Positions 23,871 to 30,411 are shown, counted from the first letter of the stretch. The stretch is DNA of 64,000 nt from Rhodanobacter sp. LX-99 (GCF_018599185.1 NZ_JAHFVL010000001.1:310001-374000), one strand, 5' to 3'. Made by a program: numbers and translations. The notes: a model not told the origin generated them from the sequence alone.

Positions 23871-24146
23871 TCAGCCCCTGACCCCGAAGTGCCGGATCAT
23901 CGCCTTGGCGAAGTCCTCGATGACCAAGGGCGTCACCCATGGCTTCTCGGACAGCTGCCGAAGCCAGCGCAGGATGTCGTCGCGTTCTGTGCAGCTGCTG
24001 ATCGGGATGCTGTAGAGATTTCCGTACTGCTCGGGATGGTGGACGTCGAAATGACCTTCGTCGATCGTCACAAGGCGCGGGCGTTGCTGTTCGCGGATCA
24101 TGCTGTCCAGGTAGTCGGATGCTGGTCGTAGCCCTTCGTGATTCAT
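23871..24146 (-). CDS. Unknown protein in replication region
   Basis: A 91-residue protein with no family I recognise. It has an N-terminal ASDYLDSMIREQQRPRLV and a C-terminal ILRWLRQLSEKPWVTPLVI, with conserved-looking His-rich DEGHFDVHHPEQYGN between. It overlaps its upstream neighbour by 4 nt and is 2 nt from the initiator, so it is probably cotranslated with it. Confidence 0.55.
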   Translation of the reverse strand: MNHEGLRPASDYLDSMIREQQRPRLVTIDEGHFDVHHPEQYGNLYSIPISSCTERDDILRWLRQLSEKPWVTPLVIEDFAKAMIRHFGVRG

Positions 24147-24313
24147 GCTGCGGGCCTCAATTCAAGTTCGGGTTGCAGGTCGAGTGGCGGAATATTCAGC
24201 GCAGCGCGCGCGGCGGCCAGCTCTTCCGTGGTGTGGCGTTTGTCGGCCATGGCGAGGCATTTCCGCGCGTGGGCGGCTTGTCGTTCGAACCAGGCATCGG
24301 AATAGCGGGTCAT
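24143..24313 (-). CDS. Small unknown protein
   Basis: A 56-codon frame from the ATG at 24313, with a 4-nt overlap at each end. It begins MTRYSDAWFERQAAHARKCL and has a helical, Ala-rich middle (TTEELAAARAALNIPP). The tight operon fit supports it as real. Function unknown. Confidence 0.5.
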   Translation of the reverse strand: MTRYSDAWFERQAAHARKCLAMADKRHTTEELAAARAALNIPPLDLQPELELRPAA

Positions 24314-24468
24314 GGCCGGGAGGCTCCTGCGGCGAGGTGTGGCGCAGCAAGGACCAACCGCCGCACCTTCTCGCCGCCCTGCCCGTCCACCCGAAACTCC
24401 CGCAGCGCCAGCCAGGTTCGCAGCCAGATCGCGCGCTCGATGATGTTGAAGGTCATCCGCATCACCAT
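24310..24468 (-). CDS. Small unknown protein
   Basis: A 52-codon frame starting at the ATG at 24468 (later in-frame Met codons are alternatives). It is helical and basic: MTFNIIERAIWLRTWLALRE and GGEKVRRLVLAAPHLAAG. It overlaps the upstream stop by 7 nt. No function can be given. Confidence 0.45.
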   Translation of the reverse strand: MVMRMTFNIIERAIWLRTWLALREFRVDGQGGEKVRRLVLAAPHLAAGASRP

Positions 24469-24599
24469 GACCTCCGGATCACCGCGACGCGGCCACTGCA
24501 CTCCGCAGCGATGCGTCGCGCCTCGGATCGGCTCTGGCAGATCAGCACGAGCTCGTCGGTGTCCGGGTCGTACACGCACCAGGCGATAACGTCGCTCAT
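24462..24599 (-). CDS. Small unknown protein
   Basis: A 45-codon frame from the ATG at 24599: MSDVIAWCVYDPDTDELVLI then RSEARRIAAECSGRVAVI. The pattern of a short strand pair followed by a helix is coherent, and it overlaps its neighbours by 4-7 nt. Function unknown. Confidence 0.45.
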   Translation of the reverse strand: MSDVIAWCVYDPDTDELVLICQSRSEARRIAAECSGRVAVIRRSW

Positions 24600-24808
24600 G
24601 ATTGACCGTCCAAGTTCGGGTTGTGGGTGTGGTAGTCGTGTTCAGCTTGTTCGTAGCGGACTCGGGCCTCCCGCCGCACGCGCTCCTGGGTGTTGAGGTA
24701 GTAGCGCTGCTGGGCGATGGCGTGCTTGCACTGATCGGCGATGGCGCGGTCGACGTCGGATAGCTCGAACGGGATGGGGTCGTTATGGCCATGGTCGGAA
24801 ATGTTCAC
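24596..24808 (-). CDS. Unknown helical protein
   Basis: A 70-residue, His-rich and highly charged protein (FELSDVDRAIADQCKHAIAQ, ERVRREARVRYEQAEHDYHT). It predicts two long helices. It overlaps the CII-like gene by 4 nt and probably follows it on the same message. Function unknown. Confidence 0.5.
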   Translation of the reverse strand: MNISDHGHNDPIPFELSDVDRAIADQCKHAIAQQRYYLNTQERVRREARVRYEQAEHDYHTHNPNLDGQS

Positions 24809-25140
24809 GCAGCCTCCTTCACCAGCCGTTGCAGCTGGGCGACAAGGTCAGGGATGGCGGCAATGGCCTGCTGCCTGAGCGTCGCCGAGTCCTGCAGGTG
24901 ACGAGCCGCCCAATACAGGGCTGGCGTGGTGTCGCCGAACTCGGTCATGTACTTCTCGATCAGCGACGAATCGAGGTTGCGCTCGCCGCTGAGCATGGTG
25001 CTGAGGTTGGATGGCGCCACATCGCACGCTGCCGCCACCCGGCCCAGCCCGCGCTGGTAGACGCAGGCGGCGAAACATTCGCGCATGTCGCGGTAACGCT
25101 GGGCCAGGCCGGGCTCCAGACTGAGGCTCAGTTGCTGCAT
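24805..25140 (-). CDS. CII-like transcriptional regulator (helix-turn-helix)
   Basis: A 111-residue protein with an N-terminal helical region YRDMRECFAACVYQRGLGRV and a helix-turn-helix AAACDVAPSNLSTMLSGERN, followed by EKYMTEFGDTTPALYWAARH. This is the form of the CII-type regulators that follow cro in lambdoid phages and activate establishment of lysogeny. Two tandem 10-bp repeats lie just upstream of its start. Direct targets are unknown. Confidence 0.65.
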   Translation of the reverse strand: MQQLSLSLEPGLAQRYRDMRECFAACVYQRGLGRVAAACDVAPSNLSTMLSGERNLDSSLIEKYMTEFGDTTPALYWAARHLQDSATLRQQAIAAIPDLVAQLQRLVKEAA

Positions 25141-25160
25141 GAGAATCCCCGATACGATGT

Positions 25161-25180
25161 GTTATCAGCCGTTATCAGCC
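25161..25180 (-). repeat. Tandem decamer repeat ahead of the CII-like gene
   Basis: On the minus strand GGCTGATAAC occurs twice in direct succession, ending about 20 nt before the CII-like start codon. Tandem direct repeats here could be a regulator binding site (CII proteins use spaced direct repeats), or part of a leader. No functional proof in sequence. Confidence 0.6.
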
Positions 25181-25233
25181 GGGTCGGGCAAATTTTTTTG
25201 CCATGACCATTCAAGAAACCGAGACCCCCGCGC

Positions 25234-25329
25234 ATGCCCGACAAACCGACACCGGACGAGCTGTTGGAGTGGATCCTGGAAGCCGAGGAGATGGACGAGC
25301 CGACGTTCGCCGAGTGGTTGGCGGAGTAG
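25234..25329 (+). CDS. Possible micro-ORF between the immunity genes (opposite strand)
   Basis: A 31-codon frame on the plus strand in the gap between two minus-strand genes. Its codon third positions are almost all G or C, like real genes in this prophage, and the peptide is strongly acidic (EAEEMDEPTFAEWLAE). The ribosome site is weak (GAGACC). It may be a small regulator or a leftover; confidence is low. Confidence 0.3.
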   Translation: MPDKPTPDELLEWILEAEEMDEPTFAEWLAE

Positions 25330-25361
25330 TCGGAGAAGCCGAAGGCGAGCTGACGCACGGT

Positions 25362-25622
25362 CTACGCCGCCTCTTGCTTCGAGGGCTTGGTGCCCTGCCC
25401 GTCGGGCTTGGGTGGCGCCTCGCCGAACACATCGGGGCGCAGCTCATAACGCGTGACCGCGCCGTCGGTCGCCTGCTCAATGGCAATGCAGCGCTCGGCC
25501 GGGGCGCGAGGATCGTCGCCCCTCGTCCGCCAGTTGCTGACGACGGATTGGCGAACGCCAAGTTTCTCAGCCAGTGCGGTGACGCCTCCGGCGTGGTCGA
25601 TTGCTTTGTTGAGTGGGTTCAT
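25362..25622 (-). CDS. Cro/YdaS-like regulator
   Basis: An 86-residue protein with a helix-turn-helix typical of Cro or YdaS-type regulators: MNPLNKAIDHAGGVTALAEK, LGVRQSVVSNWRTRGDDPRA. The C-terminus is a flexible Pro/Lys-rich tail. It is divergent from the CI-like repressor with an 84-nt shared regulatory region, which is the classic immunity arrangement. It should repress CI transcription and start the lytic early-left operon. Confidence 0.8.
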   Translation of the reverse strand: MNPLNKAIDHAGGVTALAEKLGVRQSVVSNWRTRGDDPRAPAERCIAIEQATDGAVTRYELRPDVFGEAPPKPDGQGTKPSKQEAA

Positions 25623-25630
25623 AGGTGCCG

Positions 25631-25659
25631 ATCATCACGGTTTGTGTTGTTTGAGTCAA
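25631..25659 (-). promoter_or_regulatory. Early-left promoter candidate
   Basis: TTGACT at 25659-25654, a 17-nt spacer and GATGAT at 25636-25631 on the minus strand point at the Cro-like gene, leaving a very short leader. Its -35 box lies inside the operator palindrome at 25644-25662. Confidence 0.55.
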
Positions 25660-25662
25660 CAC
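25644..25662. promoter_or_regulatory. Immunity operator candidate
   Basis: GTGTTG-7 nt-CAACAC, an exact inverted repeat in the 84-nt divergent region between the CI-like and Cro-like genes. A related GTGTT...AACAC palindrome overlaps the early-right promoter at 27193, so both are probably bound by the same repressor. Confidence 0.65.
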
Positions 25663-25706
25663 CAATCGTGTTAGACGGCCATCACGGCTCGTGAATCAAT
25701 AGCGCC

Positions 25707-26213
25707 ATGAAATTCGCAGCCAACTTAAAGCGCCTCCGCAAGGCGGCCAAACTCAGCCAGGAGGGGCTTGCTCTCGCCTGCGGGTGGTCAGGGCAAAGTA
25801 GGGTCGGCAACTATGAATCCGGCCTTCGAGAGCCCGAACTCGACGAAATCCCCACCATCGCCCGAGCCCTTGGCGTCCAGGTTGGCGAGCTGTTCGGTGA
25901 GGCTCCAAGCCATTCGCAACCCGTGCGACTCGACCCTCTGATAGTTCGCCGTGTCGCCACCGCGTTGTCGGAAAGATACAAGAGCGATGGCGGCTACAGC
26001 CTTGCGGATAAGGCTGAGGAGTTTGTCAGGGCGTATGAGCTTTGGGTTGGCATGTCCGATGCTTATGACGAACCTGAGATCTTCAATCTGGTCATCCGTC
26101 ACGCAGACTTATCGCCACAGGGGGCGAGCGGGAATGAACGAGGAAGTCAAGATGCGGCGCCTGCTGGCGCTGTTACAGAAGGAATTCGGCCCAGTCGAAA
26201 GCGCAACGCCTAA
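25707..26213 (+). CDS. CI-like repressor without a peptidase domain
   Basis: A 168-residue protein. Residues 5-62 form a Xre/CI helix-turn-helix (LKRLRKAAKLSQEGLALACG, GWSGQSRVGNYESGLREPEL, IARALGVQVGELF). The rest lacks the Ser/Lys S24 (LexA-like) self-cleavage domain; instead it has a helical region (VRRVATALSERYKSDGG) and an Arg-rich end. Lysogeny control is therefore unlikely to be switched by RecA-stimulated cleavage. It begins the rightward lysogeny transcript and overlaps the small gene after it by about 80 nt. Confidence 0.8.
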   Translation: MKFAANLKRLRKAAKLSQEGLALACGWSGQSRVGNYESGLREPELDEIPTIARALGVQVGELFGEAPSHSQPVRLDPLIVRRVATALSERYKSDGGYSLADKAEEFVRAYELWVGMSDAYDEPEIFNLVIRHADLSPQGASGNERGSQDAAPAGAVTEGIRPSRKRNA

Positions 26214-26322
26214 GCTGAGGATCGTCAAGGAACCGACAGCCGTCAAAAAGCCGGCAGCACAACGCCCAGCAATCTTCGCCCTGGGGCCGATGGAAACAAG
26301 AAGGCGGGCAGCCCGCGGATGA
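26134..26322 (+). CDS. Small basic protein downstream of the repressor
   Basis: A 62-codon frame overlapping the end of the repressor in another frame, with a purine-rich GCGAGCGGGA site before its ATG. It starts MNEEVKMRRLLALLQKEFGP and is followed by a basic stretch. Nothing links it to a known family. It is probably coexpressed with the repressor in the lysogen. Confidence 0.45.
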   Translation: MNEEVKMRRLLALLQKEFGPVESATPKLRIVKEPTAVKKPAAQRPAIFALGPMETRRRAARG

Positions 26323-26438
26323 TGTGGTGCATTTGCCTTTGAGTTAACGAAAGAGTGACACGGGGGTGGAATTGAACGAAGATTCCTTTCAAGCATCTAA
26401 GCCCGCAACGTTCCCGTCACGGCGGAAGGTGTACGTTT

Positions 26439-26696
26439 ATGAACATGAAAGATTATCTGCCACGCATCAAGCTTTCGGACGCATGGTCGTCCCTGCTAGA
26501 TCTAGGCGGCACCCAGCGTCTGGATACGCTCGACTTCCCGAAGATCGAGCAGAAAACAGTGGGCGATCACTTTGCTGCTGTCGGCGATCACATGCGGTTG
26601 GTCATGGAGACCTTCGAGCATGAACAAACGACAGCGAAACAAAAAGCAGCAAATCGCCAACAGCAGGGCCATGCCTCAGCAGGCTCGCGTCGCTAA
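26439..26696 (+). CDS. Unknown lysogeny-region protein
   Basis: An 85-residue protein with AAGGTG before its ATG. The first part (DYLPRIKLSDAWSSLLDLGG) and the acidic middle give way to a Gln-rich end. It overlaps the start of the DUF2335-like membrane protein by 77 nt, so the two are translationally linked. The base composition is a little lower in GC than the rest of the prophage. Function unknown. Confidence 0.55.
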   Translation: MNMKDYLPRIKLSDAWSSLLDLGGTQRLDTLDFPKIEQKTVGDHFAAVGDHMRLVMETFEHEQTTAKQKAANRQQQGHASAGSRR

Positions 26697-27120
26697 TCAA
26701 GCTCGCGTTACCGAGCAAAGAATCATTGCCGAGCAAGAATTCTACGAAGGCCAACTGCCGCATCCGAAGCACTTGGAGGCGTTTGAGCAGGTGTTGCCTG
26801 GCGCAGCGGAACGCATCTTTGCCCTGACCGAACGCCAGCAGGAAATGGCTCACGAAGTCGCTCGCAACGATCAAAGGTTCCGCCAGCAGCTCCTGGAAAC
26901 CTCGGAGCGGGACAACATCAGCAAGCGCCGCACCGCCTTCCTGGCCTTGGCCATCTGCTTGATCACGACACTCGGGCTGGCGTATCTCCAGGCATTCACT
27001 GCGGCGTCGATTCTCGGCGGGTCTACTGTGGTCGCAATCGTGACGTCATTCTTGGGCAAGGCCATCCGGGAGCGACGCGCCGAACGCCCATCACCCCAAG
27101 GCAAGCACGTCAGCAAATAG
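26620..27120 (+). CDS. DUF2335-like membrane protein
   Basis: The ATG at 26620, with GGAG upstream, gives 166 residues. The segment EGQLPHPKHLEAFEQVLPGA and AAERIFALTERQQEMAHEVA is the DUF2335 signature, followed by two membrane helices (TAFLALAICLITTLGLAYLQ and AASILGGSTVVAIVTSFLGK). The function of the family is unknown, but it is common in prophages. Placed downstream of the repressor, it is likely expressed in the lysogen and may serve in immunity to other phages; that is a guess. A terminator follows it. Confidence 0.75.
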   Translation: MNKRQRNKKQQIANSRAMPQQARVANQARVTEQRIIAEQEFYEGQLPHPKHLEAFEQVLPGAAERIFALTERQQEMAHEVARNDQRFRQQLLETSERDNISKRRTAFLALAICLITTLGLAYLQAFTAASILGGSTVVAIVTSFLGKAIRERRAERPSPQGKHVSK

Positions 27121-27142
27121 CACTGTGCCTCACCCCGCACCA

Positions 27143-27165
27143 AGCCCGCTCCGGCGGGCTTTTTC
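27143..27165 (+). terminator. Terminator of the lysogeny transcript
   Basis: An AGCCCGC/GCGGGCT stem with a 4-nt loop and a T run on the plus strand, immediately after the DUF2335-like gene. It separates the repressor transcript from the early-right operon. Confidence 0.85.
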
Positions 27166-27192
27166 ATGCCTCGTAAAAAAACATCACGAAAT

Positions 27193-27225
27193 GTGTTGAC
27201 ATGACAAAACACGTTATGTGATGCT
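27193..27225 (+). promoter_or_regulatory. Early-right promoter with overlapping operator
   Basis: TTGACA at 27196-27201 with a weaker GATGCT (or TGATGC) 17-18 nt downstream gives a plausible plus-strand promoter about 30 nt ahead of the first early gene. The palindrome GTGTT-10 nt-AACAC at 27193-27212 covers the -35 box and resembles the operator in the immunity region, so the CI-like protein should repress this promoter. Confidence 0.65.
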
Positions 27226-27257
27226 TATCCCACGCCACCACGGCACGGGAGAGACAC

Positions 27258-27464
27258 ATGGACATCCTCTGGGCATCCGGCCCGATCCAGATCCGCGACG
27301 AGCTGCACGCCGACGTCAAGGCGACCGCCAGCACCGTCATTCTGGGCACGTACAACGACGCGGTGCAGGCCAGTGATCTGGTGCTCACCCCCGACCAAGC
27401 CCGCACGATCGCCTGCGCGCTGATCGAAGGCGCGGACGCGGCTGAAGCCGCGCGGGAGGGCTGA
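27258..27464 (+). CDS. Early-right operon gene, unknown
   Basis: A 68-residue acidic protein (ASGPIQIRDELHADVKATAS, TPDQARTIACALIEGADAAE). First gene of the early-right operon, about 30 nt after the promoter -10 region. Proteins in this position are often host-takeover or anti-defence factors, but this one has no known domain. Confidence 0.55.
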   Translation: MDILWASGPIQIRDELHADVKATASTVILGTYNDAVQASDLVLTPDQARTIACALIEGADAAEAAREG

Positions 27465-27466
27465 CC

Positions 27467-27658
27467 ATGGACGTCACCTTCATCGCTGAGCGCCAGGGCC
27501 TCGACTTCATCGGCCAGGTCATCGACCTCGCCACCCAGAACTGCGTCGCCCGCACCGGGCTGTATGCATCCGCTGAAACGGCGAAGTCCGCCGCGGCGAG
27601 CATGTGGCGGACGATGCAGCAGACCGGCGACCAGTTCGCCCGGGCGGTGTCCGCATGA
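27467..27658 (+). CDS. Early-right operon gene, unknown
   Basis: A 63-residue protein, MDVTFIAERQGLDFIGQVID then SAETAKSAAASMWRTMQQTG. The beta-alpha pattern resembles small phage proteins of about 60 residues with no known role. It starts 2 nt after the preceding stop and overlaps the next gene by 4 nt. Confidence 0.5.
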   Translation: MDVTFIAERQGLDFIGQVIDLATQNCVARTGLYASAETAKSAAASMWRTMQQTGDQFARAVSA

Positions 27659-27975
27659 GCGCTCCGGTGAACGTCCTGGCGGTGATGACCAGCTTCGTCA
27701 TGAACGGCAAGGAATTTGTTCCGAGCTGGAACCGGCCATTCGGAACAGGGCTTGTGGCGAACCGTGCGCGCTATCGCGGCGGCAGGCTGTATCGCAACCC
27801 GTCAACACAAACAGTCCTGGCTGCACTTGAGCGCGCGGAGCGCGACGGCATCGTTACGTGCGTCGGAACTGGCGCGGAACATTGCCGAGCATGGAACAAG
27901 AACGCCGCTGATACGGCCGAGAAGTACTGGACGCTCACGGACGCTTCCCTCGCCACCATTGGCGGTGCCGCATGA
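27655..27975 (+). CDS. Early-right operon gene, unknown
   Basis: The ATG at 27655 overlaps the upstream stop (ATGA) and gives 106 residues. It has SWNRPFGTGLVANRARYRGG and a GIVTCVGTGAEHCRAWNK segment. The Cys/His content could bind metal. It is in a chain of genes with ATGA overlaps and has no family I recognise. Confidence 0.5.
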   Translation: MSAPVNVLAVMTSFVMNGKEFVPSWNRPFGTGLVANRARYRGGRLYRNPSTQTVLAALERAERDGIVTCVGTGAEHCRAWNKNAADTAEKYWTLTDASLATIGGAA

Positions 27976-28277
27976 ACGCCCGCCCCACGCCCCACATCGG
28001 CGCGACCCTCGCCCAGCAGCGCGCCATCCTGCTCTACCGCATGCAGCAGCGCGAGCTGCAAGCCGAGCGTGCCCGCTTCGAGCGTATCCGCGCCGATCTG
28101 CAGGTCGATGCCCTGCTGGACCGCATCCGCCAGAACGACGCTGCAGGCTGCGCGGACTACGAGGAAGTGCCGCCACCGGCGCCGCTGTGGCTTGTGGCTG
28201 TGGGCTCGTCGCTCTGGACGCTGCTGCTGATCGTCGGGATGGTGCTGGCGGCCGTGCAGTGCGGGTGGTTGTCATGA
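27972..28277 (+). CDS. Early-right operon membrane protein, unknown
   Basis: A 101-residue protein with an N-terminal charged helix (MQQRELQAERARFERIRADL) and one C-terminal membrane helix (PLWLVAVGSSLWTLLLIVGM). This is a tail-anchored topology with a coiled-coil domain in the cytoplasm. A role in the host membrane is likely, but unproved. Confidence 0.55.
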   Translation: MNARPTPHIGATLAQQRAILLYRMQQRELQAERARFERIRADLQVDALLDRIRQNDAAGCADYEEVPPPAPLWLVAVGSSLWTLLLIVGMVLAAVQCGWLS

Positions 28278-28540
28278 GCGGGCCGGTGGATGTGCTGGCG
28301 GTGCTGGATGAGGCTGCCGACTGGCTGTATCGCTCATCCGAAGGTCGCGGGGATGACGAGCGCTCTGAAAACGTCAAAGCCGTCCGATCCGGCGTGGCCG
28401 AGCTGATCGAGGCGGACAAGGAATACGACGCGGCTTGCGCCGAGTGGGACGCTTCCGTTCATCCGAGGTCTGCCGACAGGCTGAAGGCCGCCCGCGAACG
28501 TCGAGCCGCCGCCCTCGCCAACATCCGGAGCGCGTCATGA
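28274..28540 (+). CDS. Early-right operon gene, unknown
   Basis: The ATG at 28274 overlaps the upstream stop and gives 88 residues that predict a long helical hairpin (VLDEAADWLYRSSEGRGDDE, YDAACAEWDASVHPRSADRL). Related short proteins with the DAACAEWD-type pattern occur in other prophages; no function is known. Confidence 0.5.
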   Translation: MSGPVDVLAVLDEAADWLYRSSEGRGDDERSENVKAVRSGVAELIEADKEYDAACAEWDASVHPRSADRLKAARERRAAALANIRSAS

Positions 28541-28938
28541 ACCGCGCCAGCTGGAACATCCAGCGCCGCCGAGTCCGCGACAGCTACCCGAGCCGCGCCG
28601 ACCGCGGCCTACCCTGCCACCCCGATGGATCCGGCCTCGCCACCTGCCCGCGCTGCTACGGCGCTGGCATCATCGACCGCGACCACTGGCAGCCGGAGCT
28701 GTGCACGTCGTCCACCTGCTCGCTGTGCTGCGGCGAGGGCTGCATCACCGACGGCTACCGCGACCCCCTGCTGCGGCTGCGCCATGCCCGGCAGCGTCGC
28801 CGGCGTGACCCCGGCGCGTATGCGTGGCTGCGCCAGGTCTGCGCGACGCCGCGCTGGCAGCTGCGCCTGATCGAGGCGGCGGTCGGTTGCGAGCTGGCGG
28901 CACGGCAGGCGGTGCAGGCGTGGAGGGAGGTCGCTTGA
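28537..28938 (+). CDS. Zinc-ribbon (DnaJ-type) protein
   Basis: A 133-residue protein with two paired Cys motifs: CPRCYGAG and CSLCCGEGC. These are the C-x-x-C-x-G-x-G zinc centres of DnaJ-type zinc ribbons, with a basic region in the second half (RLRHARQRRRRDPG). Proteins of this kind bind zinc and may bind nucleic acid or act as chaperone fragments. It overlaps neighbours by 3-4 nt. Confidence 0.6.
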   Translation: MNRASWNIQRRRVRDSYPSRADRGLPCHPDGSGLATCPRCYGAGIIDRDHWQPELCTSSTCSLCCGEGCITDGYRDPLLRLRHARQRRRRDPGAYAWLRQVCATPRWQLRLIEAAVGCELAARQAVQAWREVA

Positions 28939-29198
28939 ACGCCGTATTCCGCAGCCGTTGCCAGTTGCACCTGTCGAAGATCGACGAGTTCGCCGCGTAC
29001 TGCGAAACGCAGGGGTTCCGGCGCGTCGCCGTCAAAGGCGGCTACGAGATCCTTCGCATGGTCGCAATGAAGGGCGAGCCCGTCATCGTGCACGCAAAAA
29101 GCGGGTCCAAGGAACACGCGACAACGTGGGGCATGAGCGAGCGCATGTACCTCAAATGGCAGCGCAGCAAGCGCGCCGCCCGCGAGGCCAAGTCATGA
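28935..29198 (+). CDS. Unknown protein with a TTG start
   Basis: No ATG exists in a fitting position; the TTG at 28935 overlaps the preceding TGA stop (TTGA) and has GGAGG just upstream, so translation starts there, giving 87 residues. The sequence FRSRCQLHLSKIDEFAAYCE, RRVAVKGGYEILRMVAMKGE and HATTWGMSERMYLKWQRSKR is coherent and basic. It resembles small proteins in other prophages of about the same length; function unknown. Confidence 0.55.
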   Translation: MNAVFRSRCQLHLSKIDEFAAYCETQGFRRVAVKGGYEILRMVAMKGEPVIVHAKSGSKEHATTWGMSERMYLKWQRSKRAAREAKS

Positions 29199-29509
29199 GC
29201 AGCTTCTGCGACTACATGGACCACCCCGACTGGACGCCGGAACAGCGTGTCTCCGTCGCCCTGGTCGAAGCCCTCCGCATCAAACGCAGCGAGGAAGAGC
29301 AGGCCCGCGCCGCTCGCTTCCACGCGCGCAACTCTTCAACGCCAGCCACGGCAGGCCCGTCGCGAGACGCTGCCGGAGATTTCAGTCCCCTGGATCGTGC
29401 CGTGGCTGGCGATCCCCTTTCAACCACTGCGCGCAGTGGACAGGTGACCCCCTCGCCTGCTGATACCGCTGCGCGTGGCGACCTTATCGAGCAAGGAGTA
29501 AGCGCATGA
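29195..29509 (+). CDS. Early-right operon gene, unknown
   Basis: The ATG at 29195 gives 104 residues. It starts MSSFCDYMDHPDWTPEQRVS and VALVEALRIKRSEEEQARAA, and ends in a low-complexity Ala/Thr/Ser tail. The next gene overlaps by 4 nt. No domain known. Confidence 0.45.
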   Translation: MSSFCDYMDHPDWTPEQRVSVALVEALRIKRSEEEQARAARFHARNSSTPATAGPSRDAAGDFSPLDRAVAGDPLSTTARSGQVTPSPADTAARGDLIEQGVSA

Positions 29510-30123
29510 GCAAGAAGTTCGAGTTGGTCGCCGAGAGCGCCATCGAAATATTCGGCCGCAAGCTGTTCCGCATCCGCGCCTGCGTGGCGTTCGGCGGCGT
29601 GAGCAAGGGCGAGTTGGGCGGATATGTCGAGAAGGAAACCAACATCAGCCAGGACGGCGACGCGTGGGTCTTCGGCAACGCGCGGGTCTTCGGCAACGCG
29701 CGGGTCTCCGGCAACGCGTGGGTCTCCGGCGACGCGCGGGTCTCCGGCAACGCGTGGGTCTCCGGCGACGCGCGGGTCTTCGGCAACGCGCAGGTCTCCG
29801 GCGACGCGCGGGTCTCCGGCGACGCGTGGGTCTCCGGCGACGCGTGGGTCTCCGGCGACGCGTCCATCTTCTGGGCGTCCCGCGTCGGCAGCGAGCAAGG
29901 GACCTTGACCGTTTGCCGCGCCAAGGCGGGACTCTGGGTTAACCGTGGCTGTTTTGCTGGCACGGAGGCGGAGTTCCTGGCGGCAGTTGATGCGCGCCAC
30001 GGAAAGGACTCCAAGATCGGTCGCGAGTACCACTTGCTGATTGAGGTGGCACGTTCGCGAATCGACACCAGCACGCCGCTTCCGGAGGGCGAGGCGAACG
30101 CTGCGAAGGCGGAAGCCGCATGA
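29506..30123 (+). CDS. Hexapeptide-repeat (left-handed beta-helix) protein
   Basis: A 205-residue protein. After an N-terminal domain (FELVAESAIEIFGRKLFRIR) and the KGELGGYVEKETNISQDGDA segment, residues 54-119 are 11 consecutive copies of a hexapeptide of the form W/R-V-S/F-G-N/D-A, the repeat of left-handed beta-helices as in YdcK-like and acyltransferase-type proteins. The C-terminal 75 residues end in an unrelated domain (YHLLIEVARSRIDT). No catalytic His is visible in the repeats, so it may be a structural or binding protein. The repeat is built of nearly identical 18-nt units. Confidence 0.75.
   Translation: MSKKFELVAESAIEIFGRKLFRIRACVAFGGVSKGELGGYVEKETNISQDGDAWVFGNARVFGNARVSGNAWVSGDARVSGNAWVSGDARVFGNAQVSGDARVSGDAWVSGDAWVSGDASIFWASRVGSEQGTLTVCRAKAGLWVNRGCFAGTEAEFLAAVDARHGKDSKIGREYHLLIEVARSRIDTSTPLPEGEANAAKAEAA
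29665..29862 (+). repeat. Eleven in-frame 18-bp tandem repeats
   Basis: Eleven copies of an 18-nt unit within the hexapeptide-repeat gene. Units differ mainly in the first residue (Trp, Arg or Gln), in Ser/Phe and in Asn/Asp, so copies look recently duplicated. Any slip would keep the reading frame. Confidence 0.9.
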
Positions 30124-30365
30124 GCATCCTCAACCGCACCCGTGCCTCGTTGTTCGCCCCGCGCCCGCGCTGGACGGGCTGCACGCCGCCGACCGCCGCC
30201 GAGCGCATGGCTGCGTACTCGCAGCGTTACGCCGCCGAGATCCAAGCCCGCGAGAACGCCGGCGCCGCACAGCCGAAGGTGCGGCTGGTTGACGGCCGCG
30301 CGGTGCTGGTGGCGCTCAACGGTCGCCCGAACACCCTCCCGAAGGACGCGAAAGCGTCCGACTGA
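30120..30365 (+). CDS. Early-right operon gene, unknown
   Basis: An 81-residue basic protein with a motif GCTPPTAAERMAAYSQRYAA and a C-terminal VRLVDGRAVLVALNGRPNTL. Its composition and size are typical of the small phage genes around it. The strand-rich C-terminus could be a small binding fold. Function unknown. Confidence 0.5.
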   Translation: MSILNRTRASLFAPRPRWTGCTPPTAAERMAAYSQRYAAEIQARENAGAAQPKVRLVDGRAVLVALNGRPNTLPKDAKASD

Positions 30366-30411
30366 CCCATCTTTCAACAGAGCCGGTCATCGCGCCGGCA
30401 AGGAAGCACAC

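Noticed and set aside
29665..29862. A CRISPR array or other spacer repeat
   Set aside because: Units are contiguous, 18 bp, in frame and translate to a regular hexapeptide; there are no spacers.
29212..30377. Minus-strand and other-frame repeat proteins over the hexapeptide gene
   Set aside because: They arise only because the 18-bp repeat keeps all frames open; the plus-strand frame starting at 29506 has the ribosome site, operon overlap and a known fold.
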